5,257 nt of DNA from Psychrilyobacter sp. GTDB lineage: Bacteria; Fusobacteriota; Fusobacteriia; Fusobacteriales; Fusobacteriaceae. The notes beneath the pieces are model-generated. The model was not told the origin of the DNA and made no database searches. It was given only the letters and a program-made list of their open reading frames with translations. This document shows, one piece after another, positions 1 through 5,104 of this stretch; the stretch's first letter is position 1, and each line of letters begins with the position of its first letter. A program made the translations under genes and the position numbers. The DNA is taken from assembly GCA_030621995.1 (NCBI GenBank), contig JAUXGP010000137.1, positions 1 to 5,257 of the forward strand, written 5' to 3'.

Positions 1-711
1 AAATATATGTTTTCCATACCTTCTGATAGAAATAACGTCCCCCTCTTTAACCACCAATGATTTATCGGTTTTAAACCCATAGTTCACCATGACTTGAGAT
101 GAATTGATGAGTTTTAGAGCTTCATTTCTGGAAGCATTAACAAGTGCCGACACTATAACATCCAATCTGTAGGAGTTTATCAAATATTCTTTCACCTCAA
201 ATTTATACTGTGGAATATGCCTGTCTCCTGCTTCCTCGATCTTTACTCTGGATTTTCCGATACTCAAAAGGTGCAGTTTTAAAAAATCAAACAATCCATC
301 AGTGATAATCGTATAACAATTTTCATCTTCTACTATGAGGTCTCCTAATTTCTCCCTCTTTATTCCTGTGGATAAGATCCCAGCCAGATAGTGCCTGTGC
401 TCTAACTGGTTGAATTTAGAGTTGGTTTTTATCACTATAAGTTTCGAAGGAAATTCCGGTATTTCGTCACAATAATAACTTTTAAAGGCCGCCATCTTCT
501 TTTCACTCTCTGTGGACAGACCATTTACCTCTACCAGTACTCCTAATTCGGCCTCTATCTCGACTAGTCTTGACCAAATTTGAGGAGGGAGAAATATATC
601 GGTATATACTGTTCTATCTGTTTTTTTACAGAGTTCTACCTTATCGTAGATGCTGGATATTATCCCTTCATTTTCACCTATAAAATGATTTTTAAATTTT
701 TTCTTATCCAT
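1..711 (-). CDS. ylmH: YlmH-family S4-domain RNA-binding protein (C-terminus cut by window edge)
   Basis: The frame is open for 237 codons from the ATG at 711-709 to the left edge, with no stop. The start is supported by AAAGGGAG seven bases upstream. The N-terminal half carries the YlmH-type segment HRHYLAGILSTGIKREKLGD (residues 105-124). The C-terminal part, about residues 181-237, is an S4 RNA-binding domain: YRLDVIVSALVNASRNEA, then INSSQVMVNY, then KEGDVISIRRYGK. Family members are about 255-260 residues, so only some 15-25 residues should be missing. Known for the family: YlmH (RqcP2) binds the 50S ribosome with peptidyl-tRNA and assists ribosome-associated quality control. It often sits in division clusters, but here it is divergent from pssA and no division gene is visible. 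The protein should be cytoplasmic, as no signal peptide or membrane segment is seen. The family call is firm; the role in this organism is by homology. Confidence 0.85.
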   Translation of the reverse strand, partial: MDKKKFKNHFIGENEGIISSIYDKVELCKKTDRTVYTDIFLPPQIWSRLVEIEAELGVLVEVNGLSTESEKKMAAFKSYYCDEIPEFPSKLIVIKTNSKFNQLEHRHYLAGILSTGIKREKLGDLIVEDENCYTIITDGLFDFLKLHLLSIGKSRVKIEEAGDRHIPQYKFEVKEYLINSYRLDVIVSALVNASRNEALKLINSSQVMVNYGFKTDKSLVVKEGDVISIRRYGKHIF

Positions 712-781
712 TTTTAATCTCCCTTTTTTAAATTTCAAACCTTTTGGTACACAGTTTTTTTATCCCGAATCACAAAAATCC

Positions 782-813
782 CAAAGATAATATCCATAAT
801 TTAATTATCTTTG
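782..813. repeat. Perfect 10-bp inverted repeat upstream of ylmH
   Basis: CAAAGATAAT (782-791) and ATTATCTTTG (804-813) are exact reverse complements separated by 12 bases. The repeat overlaps the only plausible ylmH promoter and is not followed by a T run in either direction, so it looks more like a protein-binding dyad than a terminator. The half-site AGATAAT recurs, in the opposite arrangement, in the dyad at 4022-4049. Function unknown. Confidence 0.5.
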
Positions 814-817
814 TCCA
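789..817 (-). promoter_or_regulatory. Possible ylmH promoter
   Basis: On the minus strand TGGACA (817-812) lies 17 bases from GATATT (794-789), giving a leader of about 70 bases before the ylmH start. The -10 matches only 4 of 6 consensus bases, and TATTAT (792-787) is an alternative with a poorer spacer. The site lies inside the inverted repeat at 782-813. Weak call based on position and partial consensus only. Confidence 0.3.
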
Positions 818-831
818 AATTTATTTGTTTT

Positions 832-859
832 TTTACACTTAAGTATTATTTAGTATAAT
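832..859 (+). promoter_or_regulatory. Distal pssA promoter (P1)
   Basis: TTTACA (832-837), a 16-base spacer and a consensus TATAAT (854-859) form a good sigma-70-type promoter facing pssA. Transcription would begin near 866, giving a leader of about 75 bases. The -10 overlaps the left arm of the inverted repeat at 857-892, so a protein bound there would probably block it too. Confidence 0.6.
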
Positions 860-892
860 TGATTTTATATTATTTGTATGGTAAAATCAATT
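857..892. repeat. Perfect 11-bp inverted repeat covering the pssA promoter (candidate operator)
   Basis: AATTGATTTTA (857-867) and TAAAATCAATT (882-892) are exact reverse complements with a 14-base centre. The arms contain the -35 and -10 hexamers of P2, and the left arm touches the P1 -10. The centre-to-centre distance of the arms is 25 bp, somewhat more than two helical turns, compatible with a dimeric regulator contacting separated half-sites. I do not recognise it as a known FapR or FabT site. Part of the symmetry could be coincidence, since the two promoter hexamers resemble inverse complements of each other. Confidence 0.5.
859..887 (+). promoter_or_regulatory. Proximal pssA promoter (P2), extended -10
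   Basis: TTGATT (859-864), a 17-base spacer and TAAAAT (882-887) with an extended -10 TG at 879-880 point at pssA. Initiation would be near 894, about 45 bases before the start codon. Both hexamers fall inside the two arms of the 11-bp inverted repeat at 857-892. It lies directly downstream of P1, so pssA may have tandem promoters. Confidence 0.6.
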
Positions 893-939
893 GTTATTAA
901 ATTTTATATTATACTATTAGAGATAGAAAAGGAGATTTT

Positions 940-1638
940 ATGAACAAAATTGAAAGTAAATACATTCTGCCAAACGCCATTACAGCCACCAATATGCTGC
1001 TAGGTTTCTTGAGTATTACCAGGTCCATCAAAGGTGATTTCCATCTGGCTGCATGGTTGATTTTATTAGCTATGGTTTTCGATGCTTTAGATGGTCTTAC
1101 TGCTAGAAAATTAAATGCCTTCAGTGAATTTGGTAAAGAATTCGATTCATTTTGTGACTCTGTATCCTTTGGAATGGCACCCGGTATCTTGATTTATTCA
1201 TTTTTATCAACTACACCAAATAATTTTCCCAAGGAACTTATTATACCACTTGCATTTATATATGCCCTTGCCGGAGTAGTTAGATTAGTTAAATTTAATG
1301 TAGTAACCACTGCCAGTGACAGTAAAGACGACTTTAGCGGAATGCCTATTCCAAATGGTGCAAATTTAGTAGTGTCTTACTTCTTATTTGCTGAAGCTAC
1401 AGGGCTTGGAGTAGATCCAAAAATATTAGCTGTGGCTGCCTTAGGATCAGCGGTTCTTATGATAAGTACAATCCCGTTTAAGATCCCGCAAAAAATATTT
1501 AGTTTTATACCTAAAAAAATGGTTTTATTTGTAGCAATAGCTATTTTAGGTACAGTAAAGTATTCATTGTTCCCATTGGGGTTATATTATGTTTTTGCTA
1601 ACCTGTTTGCTTTTTTTAACTCTAAAGATCAAAATTAA
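940..1638 (+). CDS. pssA: CDP-diacylglycerol--serine O-phosphatidyltransferase (phosphatidylserine synthase)
   Basis: A 232-residue membrane protein of the CDP-alcohol phosphatidyltransferase family. The complete signature is present: D48, D51-G52, A55-R56, G65, D69 and D73, with the family spacing D-x2-DG-x2-AR-x8-G-x3-D-x3-D; these aspartates bind the metal ions and catalyse transfer. It has about six to eight hydrophobic segments, roughly residues 12-27, 35-50, 76-92, 100-118, 140-178 (two), 193-207 and 209-227. The short N-terminus SKYILPNAITATNMLLGFLS is typical of type II PssA rather than PgsA. The enzyme condenses CDP-diacylglycerol with serine to give phosphatidylserine, the precursor of phosphatidylethanolamine. 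AAAAGGAG five bases upstream fixes the ATG. No psd (decarboxylase) gene is adjacent. The gene is apparently monocistronic: promoters at 832-887 and terminator at 1661-1692. Substrate assignment within the family is by similarity. Confidence 0.88.
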   Translation: MNKIESKYILPNAITATNMLLGFLSITRSIKGDFHLAAWLILLAMVFDALDGLTARKLNAFSEFGKEFDSFCDSVSFGMAPGILIYSFLSTTPNNFPKELIIPLAFIYALAGVVRLVKFNVVTTASDSKDDFSGMPIPNGANLVVSYFLFAEATGLGVDPKILAVAALGSAVLMISTIPFKIPQKIFSFIPKKMVLFVAIAILGTVKYSLFPLGLYYVFANLFAFFNSKDQN

Positions 1639-1660
1639 ACTATATTTGAAAGAAATAGAC

Positions 1661-1692
1661 AAAAAAATGAGTGGTTTCCCGCTCATTTTTTT
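1661..1692. terminator. Bidirectional intrinsic terminator between pssA and the diguanylate cyclase
   Basis: AAAAAAATGAGTGG (1661-1674) pairs with CCGCTCATTTTTTT (1679-1692) around a TTTC loop, with a single T-G wobble in the middle. The core GC-containing stem is eight pairs, flanked by seven A on one side and seven T on the other. It therefore ends transcripts from both strands: pssA stops 22 bases before it, and the convergent cyclase gene stops 6 bases from its other side. Confidence 0.92.
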
Positions 1693-1698
1693 ATTGTT

Positions 1699-3168
1699 CT
1701 ACTTTGTGTATTCTTTAAAAATTATCTTGTTTTTTCCAGTTTTTTTAGCCATATAAAGTGCTTCATCTACCATGGCAAAATAAGATTTAATTGAATTTTT
1801 AGGCACAAATCCCAAGACTCCTATACTCATCGTCAATAGAATCCCCTCTCTGTCTGTAGCTATTCCCAGATTTTTTACTCTTTTTTGGATTTTTTCGACT
1901 GCAATCTTAGATTCATCTTTATTACAATTCAACATTCCTCCAATAAATTCGTCACCTCCATAGCGTCCTATATATCCGCTGCTAAGCTCCTCCTTTAAAA
2001 TCTCGGCCACCTTTTGAAGTGCAATATCCCCTTGAATATGTCCAAAATTATCATTGATTCCTTTGAAGTTATCTAGGTCAAATAAAAATATAAATATTCT
2101 TTTATTCTCTAATTTAGCACCTTCTACCTTTTTTTCAAAAGTTTCATAAAAATGCCTTCTATTACAAAGACCGGTAAGGTGGTCCCTTTCAGAATACTCC
2201 TTCAACAAATTATTTGTTTCCTTCAACTTTTTATGTTCTAAGGTATTATTTAGTGCAATCGTCATAAAAGAAATTAATTCCCGGCATATATCAAGTTCCT
2301 CTTTCTCAAAAATAACTCTCTCATATATTTGATATGTAAACCCCCCTATTACTTTCCCCTCCATTTGAAGGGGAGCACAGTAGACACTTTTGGGATATTC
2401 TCCTACTAGAAGACGGATATCCTTATTCGCGATACCTTCTTTTATCACTTCATTTTGTGTAAAAATTGATTCCAACATAAAACTATTCTTTTGTGAATAA
2501 GGTATATCACCGAAATCTAATCGTTCACCATATTCATAACAAAATCCATCTTTTAATTTTTTGTTTTCTATGTCATTTATAAATATTCCTATGGCACACT
2601 CACCATAATTTTTCCTCATTATAGCGTAAATTCTTTGAGACATCTCTTGTACAGATGATGTAGAGACCACTGCTTTACTGGCTTCTTTAACTATATAACG
2701 CTGCCTAAGTAATTTTTCCACCTTTTTATTAGTCTCCCTTAACAACTCTTTTTCCTTTTCTTTATAAAAAAGCACTTCTATCGTCTTCTTTAAAATCGTC
2801 ACTTTTTTTAAAATTTCACCTGTAAAAATTTCTTTTTTTCTGCTCTCTAAAAAAAATATTCCTGCAATCTTTTCATCTAAAAATATAGGACAATAATATA
2901 CAGACTGTATCTTATCCCCTTCTAAATCTACACTGTCATCAATATAATTATTTACGACTATCTCTTCTTTTCTCTCTATACATTTCTCAATTAAATTTTT
3001 ATTGTTATTTGTCTTTTCAACCCATTGGTTGTCTTTTATAAAATGTTTAAAAAGAACTATATTGCCATCTTTTTCATAGGATATAATTCCCATTGTACTT
3101 ATTTTGTCATATGTATATATTATCCCGTAGAGTTCCCACATAATTGTTTTAAGGTTTCCATCAAACAT
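1699..3168 (-). CDS. GAF-GAF-GGDEF diguanylate cyclase
   Basis: A 489-residue soluble protein with no signal peptide or membrane segment. The C-terminal cyclase domain spans about residues 326-489: DHLTGLCNRR (329-338), FDLDNFKGINDNFGHIQGD (363-381, with metal ligand D364), the active-site loop RYGGDEF (GGDEF at 404-408) and ALYMAKKTGKN near the end. It should make cyclic di-GMP from two GTP. The RxxD inhibitory site expected five residues before GGDEF is replaced by L-S-S-G (395-398), so classical product inhibition is probably absent. Two GAF-like sensor regions precede it, about residues 10-130 (strand VYYCPIFLDEKIAGIFFLES) and 165-310 (VYCAPLQMEGKVIGGFTYQI), joined by charged, probably coiled-coil helices at about 135-157 and 308-328. 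The ligand is unknown. GGGGAGG five bases upstream fixes the ATG. There is no EAL domain and no partner gene nearby. It has its own promoter (3212-3241) and shares the terminator with pssA. Confidence 0.9.
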   Translation of the reverse strand: MFDGNLKTIMWELYGIIYTYDKISTMGIISYEKDGNIVLFKHFIKDNQWVEKTNNNKNLIEKCIERKEEIVVNNYIDDSVDLEGDKIQSVYYCPIFLDEKIAGIFFLESRKKEIFTGEILKKVTILKKTIEVLFYKEKEKELLRETNKKVEKLLRQRYIVKEASKAVVSTSSVQEMSQRIYAIMRKNYGECAIGIFINDIENKKLKDGFCYEYGERLDFGDIPYSQKNSFMLESIFTQNEVIKEGIANKDIRLLVGEYPKSVYCAPLQMEGKVIGGFTYQIYERVIFEKEELDICRELISFMTIALNNTLEHKKLKETNNLLKEYSERDHLTGLCNRRHFYETFEKKVEGAKLENKRIFIFLFDLDNFKGINDNFGHIQGDIALQKVAEILKEELSSGYIGRYGGDEFIGGMLNCNKDESKIAVEKIQKRVKNLGIATDREGILLTMSIGVLGFVPKNSIKSYFAMVDEALYMAKKTGKNKIIFKEYTK

Positions 3169-3211
3169 TTTTTCCTCCCCAGCCAGTCTTAAAGAATTTT
3201 ATTTTCATTCT

Positions 3212-3241
3212 ATTATAACACCCTTATTTGGAGTAAATCAA
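3212..3241 (-). promoter_or_regulatory. Diguanylate cyclase promoter, extended -10
   Basis: On the minus strand TTGATT (3241-3236) is followed after 18 bases by a consensus TATAAT (3217-3212), with an extended -10 TG one base upstream (3220-3219). Initiation near 3205 would give a leader of about 37 bases. It indicates the cyclase is transcribed separately from the radical SAM gene upstream, although no clear terminator separates them. Confidence 0.68.
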
Positions 3242-3276
3242 AGTTTAGTTCTGATCTATAATGGCCTTAAACAAAA

Positions 3277-3975
3277 TTATTGTTCAAATACTCCTAAATC
3301 TTTATTATCATATAGAAGTTCTACACGAGGGTCGGCTTTTAAATGACTATACTTTTCCATAAGCCAGTGGACTAATTTTTTATCCTGCCTTACCTCTGTT
3401 CCATTATCTATAAACACATTTATAGTTATCTGTTTAAAGTTTGCCAATCCTGTCTCTATATCTTTAACTATCATCTCTTTGGTCTGGCCTACAGTACACA
3501 CAAGTAAACAGGCTGAATAAAATTCACTGCTTAATTTTTTTAAGGTACCTTCGTCTATCACAAAATTTTTACCATAGGAGTCTATCCTGTACTTATCATC
3601 AAAGGTTTCCACTCCTATACGGAACCTTATTTCTATCCCACCAAAATAATCCCTGATTTCATCCAATCTTTTTATATACCCGTAATAAGCTTCAAAATAC
3701 AAGATTTTTATCTTTTTTATTTTTACAACTTCTCTAATTTTTTCTAAAGTTTCAGAAGGAATTTCAAAAACAGAACCAGAGTTAATCACTTCCAACACTC
3801 CAAATTCTCCCGTTACGTCCTCTAAGACATCAAAATTAACCTCATTTATCTCATCTTTATCTACAGAGTTATCCTCTATATAGTTACAAAATTTACACTT
3901 CCCATAACTGCAGGGGAAACTTTTCAGCAGTACTATCTCCCGAATATTCTTATCTAAAACCTTATTATATCTCAT
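3277..3975 (-). CDS. queL: Radical SAM protein, probable queuine lyase QueL
   Basis: A 232-residue protein when started at the ATG at 3975-3973. A radical SAM cluster motif lies near the N-terminus: C22, C27 and C30 in PCSYGKCKFCNY, that is CX4CX2C rather than the usual CX3CX2C. Further family-like blocks are VTGEFGVLEVINSGS (54-68), YFEAYYGY (93-100), IRFRIGVETFDD (116-127), ACLLVCTVGQT (155-165), INVFIDNGTEV (185-195) and a C-terminal LLYDNKDLGVF (220-230). From memory this pattern matches the clostridial subgroup defined as QueL, which cleaves queuine to release preQ1 for salvage into tRNA queuosine. The position directly downstream of a queuosine precursor transporter with a preQ1-type leader agrees with that role. 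The start was chosen because AAAGGGAG stands seven bases before this ATG; a GTG at 4053 would add 26 residues but has no such site and lies in a repeat. Fold: firm. Exact reaction: inferred. Confidence 0.75.
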   Translation of the reverse strand: MRYNKVLDKNIREIVLLKSFPCSYGKCKFCNYIEDNSVDKDEINEVNFDVLEDVTGEFGVLEVINSGSVFEIPSETLEKIREVVKIKKIKILYFEAYYGYIKRLDEIRDYFGGIEIRFRIGVETFDDKYRIDSYGKNFVIDEGTLKKLSSEFYSACLLVCTVGQTKEMIVKDIETGLANFKQITINVFIDNGTEVRQDKKLVHWLMEKYSHLKADPRVELLYDNKDLGVFEQ

Positions 3976-3982
3976 ATATTTA

Positions 3983-3990
3983 CTCCCTTT
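3983..3990 (-). promoter_or_regulatory. Ribosome binding site that sets the radical SAM start
   Basis: AAAGGGAG (minus strand 3990-3983) is followed by seven bases and ATG (3975-3973). It is the same sequence and spacing as the ylmH site. The upstream GTG at 4053 has no purine-rich sequence in front of it, so this site decides for the 232-residue product. Confidence 0.75.
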
Positions 3991-4021
3991 TACTTCGTTC
4001 AAAACCTCTTTCTTTTTACCA

Positions 4022-4049
4022 CTAATTATCTCAAATAAAAGATAATTAG
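4022..4049. repeat. Perfect 10-bp inverted repeat upstream of the radical SAM gene
   Basis: CTAATTATCT (4022-4031) and AGATAATTAG (4040-4049) are exact reverse complements with an 8-base loop. A possible extended -10, TGAGATAAT (minus strand 4033-4025), overlaps the inner part; its -35 (GTGTCT) is poor. The dyad could be an operator or an all-AU stem in a read-through mRNA. It has no T run, so it is not a terminator. It abuts the palindromic repeat that starts at 4049. Confidence 0.45.
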
Positions 4050-4133
4050 ACACAGATCACACTGATTTAAAAGCCTAATTTTCACATTTTTTTTTATCTG
4101 TGAGACTTTTTATTAATCTGTGAAATCTGTGTC
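4049..4133. repeat. 85-bp imperfect palindromic intergenic repeat (MITE- or REP-like)
   Basis: The outer arms, GACACAGATCACACTGATTTAA (4049-4070) and TTAATCTGTGAAATCTGTGTC (4113-4133), are reverse complements with about four differences, including a perfect GACACAGAT/ATCTGTGTC end. The interior keeps some symmetry: AAAAG (4069-4073) with CTTTT (4106-4110), and TCACA (4082-4086) with TGTGA (4099-4103). ATCTGTG occurs three times in the right half (4096, 4116, 4125) and once inverted (CACAGAT, 4051). It encodes nothing and has no obvious target duplication. It sits between the transporter and radical SAM genes, so an mRNA covering both would carry a long hairpin here. Confidence 0.65.
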
Positions 4134-4195
4134 AAAAAATTATTTTTCCTATTTTATTAATGATTAAACTTTTCTTATTTTCAAAATTTAAGTTA

Positions 4196-4924
4196 TTAAC
4201 TACTAACTACTAATTCCTTTTCCATATTCATCTTCTTAGCCAGGTATAAAAACGGTGTATCAAAGGTTGCTATTACAATTTTCATCAAATATGTAGTTGT
4301 AAATATCTCTAAACACGTCTTAAAATCATAAAATCCTACATATGAGAATCCTAAAAAGTCAAAGCTCAGGTAGAAGGCTAAATATGTGAAGATTGCTGTA
4401 TCTACAAACTGGCTGAGCATCGTACTTCCATTGTTTCTAAGCCACAGGTGTTTATTTTCCGGGAACCTTTTCTTAAGTTTTTCAAACAGGTGGATATCTA
4501 TATTTTGTGACATCCAGTAGCAGATAAGCCCCACCGCTGTAAATCTGGACAATGGTCCAAATAAAGTTTCCATGGCCAGCTGTGAATAATCAGCTGTACT
4601 GGGCTCAAAAGCTACTGAAACTTGCAATAATATGGTAGCCGCAATATTACTCATAAGCCCTATCTTGGCTCCCTTGGCTGCTGCCTTCAATCCATATTTT
4701 TCCGACAATATATCCGTCACCAAAAAACTTGACGCAAACATTATATTTCCCAAGGTAGACGACATTCCGCCTATCTCTATAGCTTTATTTACCTGTATCT
4801 GAGCCAATATTATAGTTATCGGTATATAGGCATAGAGACCATTCTTTCCATAAGTTTTATAAAAATATAGGATAAACCCGAAGTTAACCAGCAACATTAC
4901 GAACCAAAGTATTATATTTTGCAT
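4196..4924 (-). CDS. yhhQ: YhhQ-family (VUT/COG1738) queuosine precursor transporter
   Basis: A 242-residue integral membrane protein with about six hydrophobic helices, roughly residues 3-22, 30-47, 59-73, 86-106, 123-139 and 168-195, plus a helix at 203-228. Family blocks are visible: STLGNIMFASSFLVTDILSE (56-75) with YG following, then FTAVGLICYWMSQNIDIHLFE across 128-148, and WLRNNGSTMLSQFVDTAIF across 161-179. Length fits the family (about 220-250). Known for E. coli YhhQ: uptake of preQ0 and preQ1; some relatives take up queuine. If the downstream gene is queL, queuine import would be a reasonable role here. AAAAGGAG eight bases before the ATG supports the start. A preQ1-type leader lies immediately upstream (4933-5063), so expression probably falls when precursor is abundant. 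The next gene, on the same strand, begins 220 bases after the stop, with no clear terminator between. Confidence 0.9.
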   Translation of the reverse strand: MQNIILWFVMLLVNFGFILYFYKTYGKNGLYAYIPITIILAQIQVNKAIEIGGMSSTLGNIMFASSFLVTDILSEKYGLKAAAKGAKIGLMSNIAATILLQVSVAFEPSTADYSQLAMETLFGPLSRFTAVGLICYWMSQNIDIHLFEKLKKRFPENKHLWLRNNGSTMLSQFVDTAIFTYLAFYLSFDFLGFSYVGFYDFKTCLEIFTTTYLMKIVIATFDTPFLYLAKKMNMEKELVVSS

Positions 4925-4932
4925 ATTTATTT

Positions 4933-4960
4933 CTCCTTTTTTATTTAATATAAAAAGGAG
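4933..4960 (-). promoter_or_regulatory. Possible ribosome-binding-site sequestering hairpin for yhhQ
   Basis: In the mRNA, CTCCTTTTT (4960-4952) can pair perfectly over nine bases with AAAAAGGAG (4941-4933), which contains the yhhQ ribosome binding site; the loop is ten bases. CTCCT is also part of the right arm of the terminator hairpin at 4951-4978, so the two structures exclude each other. The pairing is seen in sequence; a regulatory role is inference. Confidence 0.5.
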
Positions 4961-4978
4961 GGATATAAAATCCCTCCT
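4951..4978 (-). terminator. Second leader terminator hairpin, adjacent to yhhQ
   Basis: In minus-strand RNA, AGGAGGGAT (4978-4970) pairs perfectly with ATCCCTCCT (4964-4956) over a five-base loop, followed by TTTTTATA. This is a compact GC-rich intrinsic terminator lying only 20 bases before the yhhQ ribosome binding site. Its location inside the leader means it must be overcome for yhhQ to be expressed, either by regulated anti-termination or by leakiness. Confidence 0.75.
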
Positions 4979-4989
4979 AAAAGTACACC

Positions 4990-5022
4990 AAAAAAAGTGT
5001 AGATTAATTTCGACCTCTACAC
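4990..5022 (-). terminator. Riboswitch expression-platform terminator
   Basis: GTGTAGA (5022-5016) pairs with TCTACAC (5003-4997) over a 12-base loop, followed by seven T (4996-4990). It starts five bases after the preQ1 aptamer tail. The aptamer sequence TCTATA (5044-5039) can instead pair with TGTAGA (5021-5016, one wobble), breaking both the aptamer stem P1 and this terminator. That is the usual logic of an OFF switch: ligand-bound aptamer permits termination. Confidence 0.75.
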
Positions 5023-5027
5023 ATAGT

Positions 5028-5063
5028 CTTTGGTTTTTTATAGATGGATTTTTCGAACATCTA
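5028..5063 (-). promoter_or_regulatory. preQ1-I-type riboswitch aptamer upstream of yhhQ
   Basis: In RNA orientation P1 is TAGATG (5063-5058) with CATCTA (5046-5041). The 11-base loop TTCGAAAAATC ends in a C directly before the P1 3' arm, the position that pairs with preQ1 in known aptamers. The A-rich tail TAAAAAACCAAAG (5040-5028) follows at once. Stem, loop length, the C and the tail closely match the B. subtilis queC aptamer pattern (GGTTC loop start and an ATAAAAAACTAA tail). The P2 pseudoknot helix is not obvious: only G-C and C-G pairs between loop CG and tail CC/G are possible, as in the weak P2 of the Thermoanaerobacter aptamer. The gene downstream is a queuosine precursor transporter, a standard target of this class. 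A small CCAC-TTT-GTGG hairpin (5074-5064) precedes P1. Confidence 0.78.
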
Positions 5064-5074
5064 CCACAAAGTGG

Positions 5075-5104
5075 ATTTTAGTTATTTAATTTTTTAATTT
5101 CCAA
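5075..5104 (-). promoter_or_regulatory. Candidate promoter of the riboswitch-yhhQ transcript
   Basis: TTGGAA (minus strand 5104-5099), an 18-base spacer and TAAAAT (5080-5075) would start RNA near 5068, a few bases before aptamer stem P1, which is the usual distance for small riboswitches. The -35 overlaps the last codons of the upstream reading frame. Both elements are imperfect. Confidence 0.42.

Noticed and set aside
782..813. Dyad before ylmH as a transcription terminator
   Set aside because: Low GC stem, no T run on either side, and no gene ends upstream of it: both neighbours start here.
3240..3276. Possible terminator after the radical SAM gene (GTTTA...TAAAC on the minus strand)
   Set aside because: Only five A/T-rich pairs around a long loop and no T run after it.
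3976..4053. 26-residue N-terminal extension of the radical SAM frame starting at GTG
   Set aside because: No ribosome binding site, starts inside a palindromic repeat, and a well-placed AAAGGGAG precedes the internal ATG.
4049..4133. CRISPR-like or terminator reading of the ATCTGTG repeats
   Set aside because: Units are 7-10 bases with irregular spacing and inverted copies, with no regular repeat-spacer pattern; no GC-rich stem followed by a T run on the minus strand.
4198..4213. Short tandem repeat AACTACT x2 at the end of yhhQ
   Set aside because: Two 7-base copies within the last codons (encoding V-V-S-S); too short to be more than chance in coding DNA.
4951..4978. Second hairpin as the terminator of the upstream right-edge gene only
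   Set aside because: It lies more than 110 bases after that gene's stop and beyond the aptamer and first terminator, directly in front of the yhhQ ribosome binding site, so a leader role is more likely, though not proven.
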